In this document: positions 44,241 through 51,911 of the stretch, in pieces | How positions within the stretch are numbered: the first letter of the stretch is position 1 | How the letters are laid out: each line of letters starts with the position of its first letter | Assembly: GCF_008933115.1 (NCBI RefSeq) | Contig: NZ_WBVO01000011.1 | Coordinates: 44,483-108,482, forward strand | Direction: 5' to 3' | Length of the DNA stretch: 64,000 nt | Origin: Phaeocystidibacter luteus | Lineage (GTDB): Bacteria > Bacteroidota > Bacteroidia > Flavobacteriales > Schleiferiaceae | The notes under the pieces: model-generated | Databases searched by the model: none | Told to the model about the DNA's origin: nothing | What the model saw: only the letters and a program-made list of their open reading frames with translations | Made by a program: the position numbers and the translations under genes

Positions 44241-44491
44241 TAGTCTTTCTTGCCGTACTTCTCCTTTAATTCATTTAAGTAGCTGGCGTGGTCATATTCT
44301 CTAGCATAGCCAGAATTCTCTCCGTCACGCAAGGCTTTAATCAGTTCTGCTTTTTTGCGTTCTTCATGTTCAAATACGCGTAGTGCAGCTCTTACAACTT
44401 CACTGGCAGAAGAGTACTTTCCAGATTTGACTTGTTCTTCAATGAACTGATTAAAATACTCTCCTAATAAGATTGACGTGTTTTTTGCCAT
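44240..44491 (-). CDS. parD: ParD-type antitoxin
   Basis: The 83-residue protein begins with a ribbon-helix-helix domain (SILLGEYFNQFIEEQVKSGKY, shortened: FNQFIEEQVKSGKYSSASE) followed by VVRAALRVFEHEE. A charged C-terminal helix would neutralise ParE. The family pattern SGKYSSASEVVRAALR is clear. A near-perfect inverted repeat 1 to 23 bases upstream of its ATG is a likely autoregulatory operator. Confidence 0.88.
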   Translation of the reverse strand: MAKNTSILLGEYFNQFIEEQVKSGKYSSASEVVRAALRVFEHEERKKAELIKALRDGENSGYAREYDHASYLNELKEKYGKKD

Positions 44492-44514
44492 GGCATCTTT
44501 TTAATAAAGATACC
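44492..44514 (-). promoter_or_regulatory. Inverted repeat at parDE promoter, putative ParD operator
   Basis: Arms GGCATCTTT (44492-44500) and AAAGATACC (44506-44514) form a 9-bp inverted repeat with one mismatch around TTAAT. On the minus strand the same bases include TATCTTTA, one base from the TAnnTTTG promoter box. Binding of the antitoxin here would block the promoter. Confidence 0.5.
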
Positions 44515-44571
44515 AATTCCTGGTAGCGCGAAGTAAAACTCAGGACACAATTTCCAACCGACTAGATTGTC

Positions 44572-45462
44572 TTACTTCTCAACTCCAATTGCCAACGCAG
44601 TATTAAACTCAAAGTACTGCATATCACCATTCCTGATTTCGAACGATTCATTCGTGAGAATGGCATTGTCATCATCAATCCAATTCACTTTTTTGGGACC
44701 CCACTCGTGAGGGCGAAAGGCTCCAAAAAGCTCTAATTCTCTGCGATGATTCGAGTAGAGTTGAAAGCCATTTGGACTATAGCCAGCTTCAATGTCATAG
44801 GCAACGGAAAGTATCCATGACCCGCTAGGAGAAAAATAGGGTCGTCCATACATGCGGGTTTCTACTCCTGTTGAATCGTTGACCAACATATAGCCATTTC
44901 CTTCACCCCATTGAATTCTGATCGAGTAGTACCCGTGCTCCGCAAAGTAGTACTCGAAGTTCACGTCCATTTCATCGTAACTCTCATTCGGGGTCACTCT
45001 CTTCCAAGAATTGTCCTTGACTAAAAGGTATAGTCCAGTGGAATCTCGCCTGACGAATTCAGCAAAACGATTCAGTTGAATACGCTCTATATCATGTGCT
45101 ATAAGATGGGAATTGTTGTTTTTCTCTATGATGGGTTTAAGAAGTCTCTGCTCAAGAAAATACTCCTCTTCACTAGGCTTAACTTCAGTGAAAGAAAGGG
45201 TGACAGTCGTTCCTTCGAAGAATAGAAGTGTGGTATCTATCGCTTCTGGGTTTACCCACCTCTTTACCGCTGTCGAATCCAATTTATTGACATCCTTTCC
45301 CTCGACTTGAGGCTGCTGATGGTCGGTAGTTTCGATGGTTGGAATATTTGATGAATCATCATCCGAAATACCATGCACGGTAGAATGGTCTTGCGATGAA
45401 TTGTTACATGACGCAAAGATCAAAGTCAACAGGAAAGCGAGAGCAGAAAGTCGGTTGTTCAT
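44572..45462 (-). CDS. Hypothetical lipoprotein
   Basis: The 296-residue lipoprotein has lipobox FASC at residue 19 and a long Ser/Asp/Thr-rich linker. The C-terminal half reads like a propeller or repeat (YGRPYFSPSGSWILSVAYD, then GFQLYSNHRRELELFG and VNWIDDDNAILTNESFE). No catalytic motif is apparent and I do not recognise the family. It lies between parDE and the HicB-like gene. Confidence 0.6.
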   Translation of the reverse strand: MNNRLSALAFLLTLIFASCNNSSQDHSTVHGISDDDSSNIPTIETTDHQQPQVEGKDVNKLDSTAVKRWVNPEAIDTTLLFFEGTTVTLSFTEVKPSEEEYFLEQRLLKPIIEKNNNSHLIAHDIERIQLNRFAEFVRRDSTGLYLLVKDNSWKRVTPNESYDEMDVNFEYYFAEHGYYSIRIQWGEGNGYMLVNDSTGVETRMYGRPYFSPSGSWILSVAYDIEAGYSPNGFQLYSNHRRELELFGAFRPHEWGPKKVNWIDDDNAILTNESFEIRNGDMQYFEFNTALAIGVEK

Positions 45463-45528
45463 GTCACATTAATTGGCAGGCTAAGAGGTCTTTTCTAAAA
45501 TACAGCTAAAGGTGAAAAGAGCACAAGC

Positions 45529-45918
45529 TTAGGCCGGTTGTAATAAATTGATGCCACTCAATTCCTGCCCAATTTGGTTTATTCCATTCAAGATTTTTTT
45601 GGTTTGTTTTGATGAAGGCTTCTTATGCCCCTGCACATATTGTGATAGTAAGGTTGCGTTCATGCCGATTTTCTCAGCCAGAAACTTTGCATTGAGAACT
45701 TTGTAGTACTTGAAAAACTGCTTGAAATCTATCTCAAAAAGGATGTCTCCAGGTCCAAGTTCCACGTTTTCATCTTCATAGTAAAGATTGGCTGCTTCAT
45801 AACTGTTATTGATTAGTTCAGGGACAGTTTGTGCAGTAGTGAAAATGGCCGTGTCTTGCGAATAAGCAGAAAATCCGGTGTCGGTTTTCTCGACAATCAA
45901 CGTGACTGTCATTGACAT
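45529..45918 (-). CDS. HicB-like antitoxin protein with HTH domain, no HicA partner
   Basis: The 129-residue protein begins with a partial RNase-H-like HicB fold (VTLIVEKTDTGFSAYSQDTA, then TVPELINNSYEAANLYY). Its C-terminal half has an XRE-type helix-turn-helix (LNAKFLAEKIGMNATLLSQYV, shortened: KFLAEKIGMNATLLSQ). Such proteins neutralise HicA toxins. No hicA is visible on either side: upstream is 92 bases to the phosphatase gene, downstream is 66 bases to the lipoprotein. A lone copy may be a remnant or have a regulatory role of its own. Confidence 0.65.
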   Translation of the reverse strand: MSMTVTLIVEKTDTGFSAYSQDTAIFTTAQTVPELINNSYEAANLYYEDENVELGPGDILFEIDFKQFFKYYKVLNAKFLAEKIGMNATLLSQYVQGHKKPSSKQTKKILNGINQIGQELSGINLLQPA

Positions 45919-46010
45919 TTCGGGAATTGGTTTAGAAGCTGTAAGGTAAATAATTATTTACCATTAAAGAAGCGAGATGCGAATGCTGAGGTGTTTCAGA
46001 CAAGGAACAA

Positions 46011-46355
46011 TCAGAGCTTAAATTCTGATTCTATCCCCTCATTAATCCGATCGAGTAGCAATTCAACCAACTCGGGATCACGATATTCATAGATGTCGTC
46101 GATGTGTAGGACTAGAATATTGGGAATATCATTCCCGCGGTAAAGTGAGCGCACTCTTTTTGGTTGTTCATCGTCCATAACGAAAATGAGATCTGACCAA
46201 TCCACATCCGATTGTTGGAGTTTGCGATCACTTTTTGGACTCAATCCAGCCGAGCGGATATTCATTCGACTGTCGTTCTTGAAGAGGAATTCAGCCGTTC
46301 TACTTCGGCGCTTGTTCCTTCCGCAAATGACAAGTATGTTCGGACGTATATCCAA
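46011..46355 (-). CDS. Small low-molecular-weight protein tyrosine phosphatase-like protein
   Basis: The 114-residue protein has the CX5R loop at the N-terminus as ICGRNKRRSRTAE (Cys11, Arg17) and the usual DLIFVMDDEQ and IDDIYEYRDPELVELL near the C-terminus. It is smaller than LMW-PTPs of 150 residues, in line with a compact subfamily of Bacteroidota. The start is a TTG at 46355 since no ATG is available upstream before the murB stop. The frame continues from murB through its TAG stop. Confidence 0.75.
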   Translation of the reverse strand: MDIRPNILVICGRNKRRSRTAEFLFKNDSRMNIRSAGLSPKSDRKLQQSDVDWSDLIFVMDDEQPKRVRSLYRGNDIPNILVLHIDDIYEYRDPELVELLLDRINEGIESEFKL

Positions 46356-46367
46356 CCAGGCGAGATT

Positions 46368-47387
46368 CTACAATACATTCACTTCAGGCGATAACTCTAT
46401 CCCAAACTTCTCGCGAATGTCCGCAATGATATCTTTCGCCAATTGGTAAACTTCACGTCCCCGTGCTTCACCATAATTCACCAACACAAGAGCCTGTCGT
46501 TCATGTACGCCCGCATCGCCTCTGCGATAGCCTTTCCAACCTGCTTTTTCAATGAGCCAACCTGCGGCGAGCTTCATCTTGCCTTCACCCGCCGGGTAAG
46601 CAACTACTTCTGGATATTCAGATTTTATTCGGTCAAATTCGCTTGTTGGAACAACCGGGTTCTTGAAAAAGCTTCCCGAATTGCCAATTTCCATTGGGTC
46701 AGGTAGTTTACTCTGACGAATAGCAATCACTGCAGCTGAAATATCCGCAATGGTCGGTTTGTCTATTCCCCGCTTCTCCAATTCGCCTTGAATGGCACCG
46801 TAGTCGGTTCTGAGCGCGTGGTTTCTCTTTGTGAGGTTAAATCGAACCGCAGTAATGATAAAATTCCCTTTGAGTTCGTGCTTGAAAATAGAGTCGCGAT
46901 AACCAAATTGGCAATCTTCCTTCGAAAAGGTTCGCTTCTCGCCATTCTCCAAGGATATCCCATCTAAGGAAACAAAGTGGTCCTTCAGTTCAACTCCATA
47001 AGCTCCAATATTCTGAACAGGGGCAGTGCCAACCTGACCAGGAATCAAGCTGAGGTTTTCCAATCCGCCATAACCCTGCTCTATGGTCCACAAAACCGTC
47101 TGATGCCAGTTCTCGCCAGCTGCAACTTCAAGAATAACTTCGTCGTCTGTTTCGGATAATACCTTCTTGCCTCGAAGCGCTATGTGTGCAACTACGCCCT
47201 TAATCGGGCCTGTTAAAAGTAGGTTCGATCCTCCGCCGAGAATGAGCTTTAATCGACTCATCGCCGATTCATCAGATGCCAAGGCTCGAATGTCCTCTTC
47301 GTCCTGTAAAACCCAAACTTCATCGGCACTTTCGTCTAATCCAAAAGTGTTAAATCGCTGTAGCGAAGGACCGTTGTACTTTCTCAT
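46368..47387 (-). CDS. murB: UDP-N-acetylmuramate dehydrogenase
   Basis: MurB reduces UDP-GlcNAc-enolpyruvate to UDP-MurNAc with NADPH in peptidoglycan synthesis. The 339-residue protein has the FAD-binding VILGGGSNLLL-like block (LILGGGSNLLLTG), LSLIPGQVGTAPVQNIGAYG, the tyrosine in FGYRDSIF and the catalytic serine in GNSGSFFKNP. A C-terminal AAGWLIEKAGWKGYRRGDAG confirms a type I MurB. The gene follows the aminotransferase directly (its ATG touches the preceding stop). Confidence 0.95.
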   Translation of the reverse strand: MRKYNGPSLQRFNTFGLDESADEVWVLQDEEDIRALASDESAMSRLKLILGGGSNLLLTGPIKGVVAHIALRGKKVLSETDDEVILEVAAGENWHQTVLWTIEQGYGGLENLSLIPGQVGTAPVQNIGAYGVELKDHFVSLDGISLENGEKRTFSKEDCQFGYRDSIFKHELKGNFIITAVRFNLTKRNHALRTDYGAIQGELEKRGIDKPTIADISAAVIAIRQSKLPDPMEIGNSGSFFKNPVVPTSEFDRIKSEYPEVVAYPAGEGKMKLAAGWLIEKAGWKGYRRGDAGVHERQALVLVNYGEARGREVYQLAKDIIADIREKFGIELSPEVNVL

Positions 47388-48587
47388 TTAGATGTATCTA
47401 CCTGGATATTCAGTAAGCGCTCTGCGAATAATTTCAACTGATTTCTCGAGCGTTTCTTTTTCAAGTACATAGGCAAAGCGAGCCTGACGCTTACCCAATC
47501 GCGGCTGAGCGTAGAAGCCAGATGCCGGAGCAATCATCACTGTTTCACCTTCATAATCGTATGACTGCAACAGCCATTGCGCAAAACGATCGGCGTCGTC
47601 TACCGGAAGCTGTGCCACACAATAGAAGGCACCTTGTGGTTTCGGACAAAACACTCCTTCGATCGAATTAAGTCCATCCACCAAAATGTCTCTCCTCGAA
47701 ACGTACTCGTCATTCACCTCAGTGAAGTAGGTTTCTGGAGTTTCAAGCGCGGCTTCTACGGCAATTTGAGCGTAAGAAGGTGGACTCAATCTCGCTTGAG
47801 CGAATTTCAATGCTGTGCGCATGAAGTTTTGGTTTCTCGAAACGAGCATCCCAATTCGCGCTCCGCACATGGAATAGCGCTTAGATACAGAATCGATCAT
47901 GATGGCATTCTGCTCTAGACCAGGCATTGTCATAATGCTGTTGTGTTCCACACCATCGTACACGAACTCGCGGTACACTTCATCGGCAATCAGGAATAAG
48001 TCGTACTTCACGACGAGTTTCGCCAATGCTTCTAATTCTTCTTTGGAGTAGAGATACCCGGTAGGATTCCCCGGGTTACAAATGAGAATGGCTTTGGTAT
48101 TCTCGGTAATGAGTTGTTCAAAGTCTTCAATGGGAGGGAGGGCGAATCCATTGTGGATGGTGGCCTCTACCGGAACGACTTTCACTCCGCTTTGAATGGC
48201 GAATCCGTTATAGTTCGCATAAAATGGCTCTGGGATAATCACTTCATCGCCTTCGTCCATGATAGATCCAAAGGTGAAGTTTAGCGCTTCAGATCCACCG
48301 GTTGTAACCATTAGGTCGCCCGTAGTTACATTAATATGATGATTGCGGTAGTAATGCGCCAAGCCCGTTCTCAAGCTTTCGTTTCCTGCGGAGTGACTAT
48401 AAGCCAAGATGTCAACATCCGCTTTTTTTACAGCTTCAGTTGCCTCTTTGGGAGTGTGGATATCAGGCTGACCGATGTTTAGGTAGTGAACGGTTTTGCC
48501 TTCTTGCTCTGCTGCCTCAGCAAATGGAACGAGTTTGCGGATTGGAGATTCCGGCATTCGCATTCCTTTGGTTGAAATTCTGGGCAT
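47388..48587 (-). CDS. PLP-dependent aminotransferase (aspartate-type, class I/II)
   Basis: The preferred start is the ATG at 48587 (MPRISTKGMRMPESPIRK), giving 399 residues. The longer frame to 48635 starts inside a terminator hairpin. Fold-type I landmarks are YLNIGQPDIHTP, ILAYSHSAGNESLR, NPGNPTGYL and the Schiff-base lysine in DSVSKRYSMCGARIGM. The C-terminal arginine block is RQARFAYVLEKE. Substrate is not readable; the family includes aspartate and branched-chain aminotransferases. The stop touches the murB start. Confidence 0.85.
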   Translation of the reverse strand: MPRISTKGMRMPESPIRKLVPFAEAAEQEGKTVHYLNIGQPDIHTPKEATEAVKKADVDILAYSHSAGNESLRTGLAHYYRNHHINVTTGDLMVTTGGSEALNFTFGSIMDEGDEVIIPEPFYANYNGFAIQSGVKVVPVEATIHNGFALPPIEDFEQLITENTKAILICNPGNPTGYLYSKEELEALAKLVVKYDLFLIADEVYREFVYDGVEHNSIMTMPGLEQNAIMIDSVSKRYSMCGARIGMLVSRNQNFMRTALKFAQARLSPPSYAQIAVEAALETPETYFTEVNDEYVSRRDILVDGLNSIEGVFCPKPQGAFYCVAQLPVDDADRFAQWLLQSYDYEGETVMIAPASGFYAQPRLGKRQARFAYVLEKETLEKSVEIIRRALTEYPGRYI

Positions 48588-48609
48588 ATCAACAATGATA
48601 TTAGATTCT

Positions 48610-48649
48610 AAAAATACAAAGCCCCCGAGGGACATTGTCCGACGGGGGC
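48610..48649 (-). terminator. Terminator of the DUF1573 gene
   Basis: On the minus strand GCCCCCG and CGGGGGC pair, with an inner GGAC/GTCC stem, followed by a T-rich tail (TTTGTATTTTT). It separates the DUF1573 gene from the aminotransferase. Confidence 0.8.
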
Positions 48650-48669
48650 AAATTTGGTGAATTTCGCGT

Positions 48670-49119
48670 TTAGCGCGAAACGCGAGACGATTCTTGATTC
48701 TCGTTCACTGGAGTTGTTTGTGCTTGTTGAACTACACCCTTGATTGTGAGGTTGATAGTTCCTTGTGAAGCATTAGAAGTAACTGTAACTCTCTTTTGGA
48801 AACGACCCAAACGATGAGTGTCGTACTTCACGCGCAACTCACCAGATTCGCCTGGAGCGAATGGTTTGTTAACTACGCTGCGATCTGGAACGGTACATCC
48901 GCAAGATCCACGTACGTTTGAAATAATCAACGGCTCTTCTCCAGTGTTGGTAAACTTAAAAAAACGATTGCCATCCGAATCTTGGTCGATGGTTCCGTAA
49001 TCAATCACGTTCTGCTCGAATTCCAATACAGGCGCATTGGGGTTCTCTTCTTGAGCAGTTGCGTTTACAGACATCAAACCGAAGGCGGCCACGGCAAGAG
49101 TCATCAGCATTTTTTTCAT
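48670..49119 (-). CDS. DUF1573 secreted protein
   Basis: The 149-residue protein has a signal peptide (MKKMLMTLAVAAFGLMSVNATA). The mature domain is an immunoglobulin-like DUF1573 fold: FEQNVIDYGTIDQDSDGN, FKFTNTGEEPLIISNVRGSC and a GELRVKYDT core, with CGCTVPD supplying paired cysteines. Such proteins occur in large numbers in Bacteroidota and their role is unknown. It is transcribed alone, with a terminator after it. Confidence 0.85.
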   Translation of the reverse strand: MKKMLMTLAVAAFGLMSVNATAQEENPNAPVLEFEQNVIDYGTIDQDSDGNRFFKFTNTGEEPLIISNVRGSCGCTVPDRSVVNKPFAPGESGELRVKYDTHRLGRFQKRVTVTSNASQGTINLTIKGVVQQAQTTPVNENQESSRVSR

Positions 49120-49242
49120 TGTTCTCGTCCTTTAGTTAAACACGAATGGTAAAGTTAAGGTGATTCAATGGAAATTTTCCAATCATTCACACATTTCCTA
49201 CAACCGTTCAAACATCATGCCCCGTCGGTGGAATGCATTTTC

Positions 49243-49250
49243 TAAATTTG
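49243..49250 (+). promoter_or_regulatory. Putative -7 promoter box of valS
   Basis: TAAATTTG matches TAnnTTTG exactly and ends 21 bases before the valS ATG at 49272. An in-frame ATG at 49233 precedes this box and so is unlikely to be the start. Confidence 0.5.
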
Positions 49251-49271
49251 CGGCTCATTCAAAAGCAACGC

Positions 49272-51893
49272 ATGGACATTCCAGCTAAATACGATCCGAG
49301 TTCTACCGAAGACAAATGGTACAAGTACTGGATGGATAACGGATTCTTCCGCTCTACTCCAGACGAAAGAGAGCCATACACCATTGTGATTCCTCCGCCG
49401 AACGTCACCGGCGTCCTTCACATGGGACACATGCTCAACAATACCATCCAGGATGTCTTGGTCCGCCGCGCTCGTATGAGAGGCCTCAACGCCTGCTGGG
49501 TGCCGGGTACCGACCATGCCTCAATTGCCACCGAAGCAAAAGTGGTCCAAAAGCTACGTGCCGAAGGTGTCAAAAAGTCCGACCTCTCTCGTGACGAGTT
49601 TCTAGAGCACGCTTGGGAGTGGACACATAAACACGGCGGTATCATTCTTCAACAGTTGAAGAAGCTCGGTGCTTCCTGCGATTGGGACCGCGAAGCCTTC
49701 ACCATGGACGAAGCACGCAGCGAAAGCGTACTTCAGGTTTTTGTTGACCTGTTTCAAAAGGGCCACATTTACCGCGGTAACCGAATGGTTAACTGGGACC
49801 CCGAAGCAAAGACTACCGTTTCTGACGAAGAGGTAATTCACAAGGATGTGAATGCTAAGCTGTACTATCTGAAGTACTTCATTGAAGGAACCGAAGAGTA
49901 CGTAGTTGTTGCTACTACACGACCTGAAACTATTATGGGGGACACGGCCGTATGCGTGAACCCAAAGGATGAACGATACACGCACCTCAAAGGGAAAAAG
50001 CTTGTGATTCCAGTGGTGAATCGCACCGTTCCCGTTATTGAGGATGATTATGTGGACCTCGAGTTCGGAACAGGTTGCCTGAAGGTGACTCCTGCTCACG
50101 ATGTGAATGACTACGAAATTGGTCAGCGTCACAACCTTGAGAGCATTGATATTTTCAACGAAGACGGCACGCTCAACGAGCATGGTCTTCACTTCAAAGG
50201 GATGGATCGCTTCGCTGTTCGTAAGGCTATCTTTGCTGAACTTGAGGAAAGCGGTCTCCTAGAAAAAGTGGAGGATTACAGCACTTCAGTTGGTACGTCA
50301 GAGCGCACAGGAGCCGTGATCGAACCGCGCCTTAGCCTTCAGTGGTTCTTGCGCATGAGCGAGATTTCTGAACCTGCGCTTCGCGCCGTAATGGACGATG
50401 AGGTTCGCTTGATTCCAGAGAAGTTTAAGAATACCTACCGCCATTGGATGGAGAATGTTCGCGATTGGAACATTAGCCGCCAGCTTTGGTGGGGACATAG
50501 AATTCCAGTCTATTACTACGGTTCTGGAGCCGACGATTTTGTAGTTTCTCTTTCTGATGAAGAGGCGCTCAAACTCGCTCGCGAAAAGTCGGGCAAGGAT
50601 TTGTCAGCTTCTGATCTCACACAAGATCCAGATGTACTCGATACCTGGTTCAGCTCTTGGCTGTGGCCAATCTCTGTTTTCGATGGAATCAGAAACCCAG
50701 AGAACGAGGAAATTCAGTATTACTACCCGACGAATGACTTGGTTACGGCACCGGAAATTTTGTTCTTCTGGGTGGCACGAATGATTTTGGCCGGCTACGA
50801 ATACCGCGATCAAAAGCCATTCAACAATGTATACCTCACGGGTATTGTAAGAGACAAGCTCGGCAGAAAAATGTCGAAGTCTTTGGGGAACTCTCCAGAT
50901 CCGCTTGACCTTATCGACAACTACAGCGCCGATGGCGTTCGCGTGGGTATGTTGCTCACTTCTCCTGCAGGAAACGATCTTCCGTTTGACGAAGAGCTTT
51001 GTACTCAGGGAAGGAACTTTGCCAACAAGATTTGGAATGCTTTCCGCCTCGTGAAAGGTTGGGAAGTGGTTGATATGAAGCCTGATGCCGCTAGCGAAAA
51101 GGCAGTTGAGTGGTTCGAAAGCCGTTTCAATCAAACCTTGGAGGACATCAATAGTAACTTCGAGAAATACCGCATTTCGGATGCGTTGATGTCTACCTAC
51201 AAACTTGTGTGGGATGATTTCTGCTCTTGGTATCTCGAAATGGTTAAGCCGGCCTATCAGCAGCCAATTTCCAAAGATACCTACGAGAAGACTATCGGGT
51301 ACTTTGAAGGTCTTTTGAAATTACTCCATCCTTTCATGCCATTCTTGACAGAGGAGATTTGGCACCTGATTGCGGAAAGAGGTGACAAGGAGACCATCAT
51401 GTATGCAGAATGGCCTGCAGTAGGTAAGGTAAATGCAGAAGCCCTAGCTGCATTCGACCATGCGCATGCAATCATTTCTGGGGTTCGTAATATCCGTAAG
51501 GAGAAGAACATCGCCCCTAAAGAGATGCTCGAGCTTATCAGTCTTAAAAATGAATCTCCTGAGTATTTGCCAATCGTAACGAAGCTGGCATTTATTTCTG
51601 AGTTCAAGATTGAAGATGAGAAGCCAGAACAAGCGTTTGCGTTCCAAGCTGGAACTAGTGAATATTTCGTTCCCGTTTCTGAAGCAATTGATATTGAAGC
51701 TGAAATTGAAAAGCTCAAAAAGGATCTCGAATATCAGAAAGGGTTCCTCGTTTCAGTATCGAAAAAGCTAAGTAACGAGCGATTCGTGAATAACGCTCCA
51801 GAGCAAGTAGTGGCAAATGAGCGCAAGAAGATGGCAGACGCCGAAGCCAAAATTAAATTGATGGAAGATCGCCTCGTTTCTCTCGAGAAGTAA
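49272..51893 (+). CDS. valS: Valyl-tRNA synthetase
   Basis: ValRS charges tRNA-Val and edits mischarged threonine. The ATG at 49272 ([12 protein letters not shown]) is chosen as it lies after the promoter box, giving 873 residues. Class I motifs are HMGH at 50-53 ([15 protein letters not shown]) and KMSKS at 533-537 ([12 protein letters not shown]). The editing domain carries the TTRPET landmark, and the C-terminal coiled coil ([20 protein letters not shown]) is intact. A terminator follows the stop. Confidence 0.95.
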   Translation: MDIPAKYDPSSTEDKWYKYWMDNGFFRSTPDEREPYTIVIPPPNVTGVLHMGHMLNNTIQDVLVRRARMRGLNACWVPGTDHASIATEAKVVQKLRAEGVKKSDLSRDEFLEHAWEWTHKHGGIILQQLKKLGASCDWDREAFTMDEARSESVLQVFVDLFQKGHIYRGNRMVNWDPEAKTTVSDEEVIHKDVNAKLYYLKYFIEGTEEYVVVATTRPETIMGDTAVCVNPKDERYTHLKGKKLVIPVVNRTVPVIEDDYVDLEFGTGCLKVTPAHDVNDYEIGQRHNLESIDIFNEDGTLNEHGLHFKGMDRFAVRKAIFAELEESGLLEKVEDYSTSVGTSERTGAVIEPRLSLQWFLRMSEISEPALRAVMDDEVRLIPEKFKNTYRHWMENVRDWNISRQLWWGHRIPVYYYGSGADDFVVSLSDEEALKLAREKSGKDLSASDLTQDPDVLDTWFSSWLWPISVFDGIRNPENEEIQYYYPTNDLVTAPEILFFWVARMILAGYEYRDQKPFNNVYLTGIVRDKLGRKMSKSLGNSPDPLDLIDNYSADGVRVGMLLTSPAGNDLPFDEELCTQGRNFANKIWNAFRLVKGWEVVDMKPDAASEKAVEWFESRFNQTLEDINSNFEKYRISDALMSTYKLVWDDFCSWYLEMVKPAYQQPISKDTYEKTIGYFEGLLKLLHPFMPFLTEEIWHLIAERGDKETIMYAEWPAVGKVNAEALAAFDHAHAIISGVRNIRKEKNIAPKEMLELISLKNESPEYLPIVTKLAFISEFKIEDEKPEQAFAFQAGTSEYFVPVSEAIDIEAEIEKLKKDLEYQKGFLVSVSKKLSNERFVNNAPEQVVANERKKMADAEAKIKLMEDRLVSLEK

Positions 51894-51911
51894 CGGCGAT
51901 TGAGCTACATA

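Noticed and set aside
48588..48635. Longer aminotransferase start at 48635
   Set aside because: It falls within the terminator hairpin of the preceding DUF1573 gene and adds residues unlike the family.
49602..50192. 196-codon open frame opposite valS
   Set aside because: It is antisense to a conserved catalytic domain, and its composition is atypical for a real protein.
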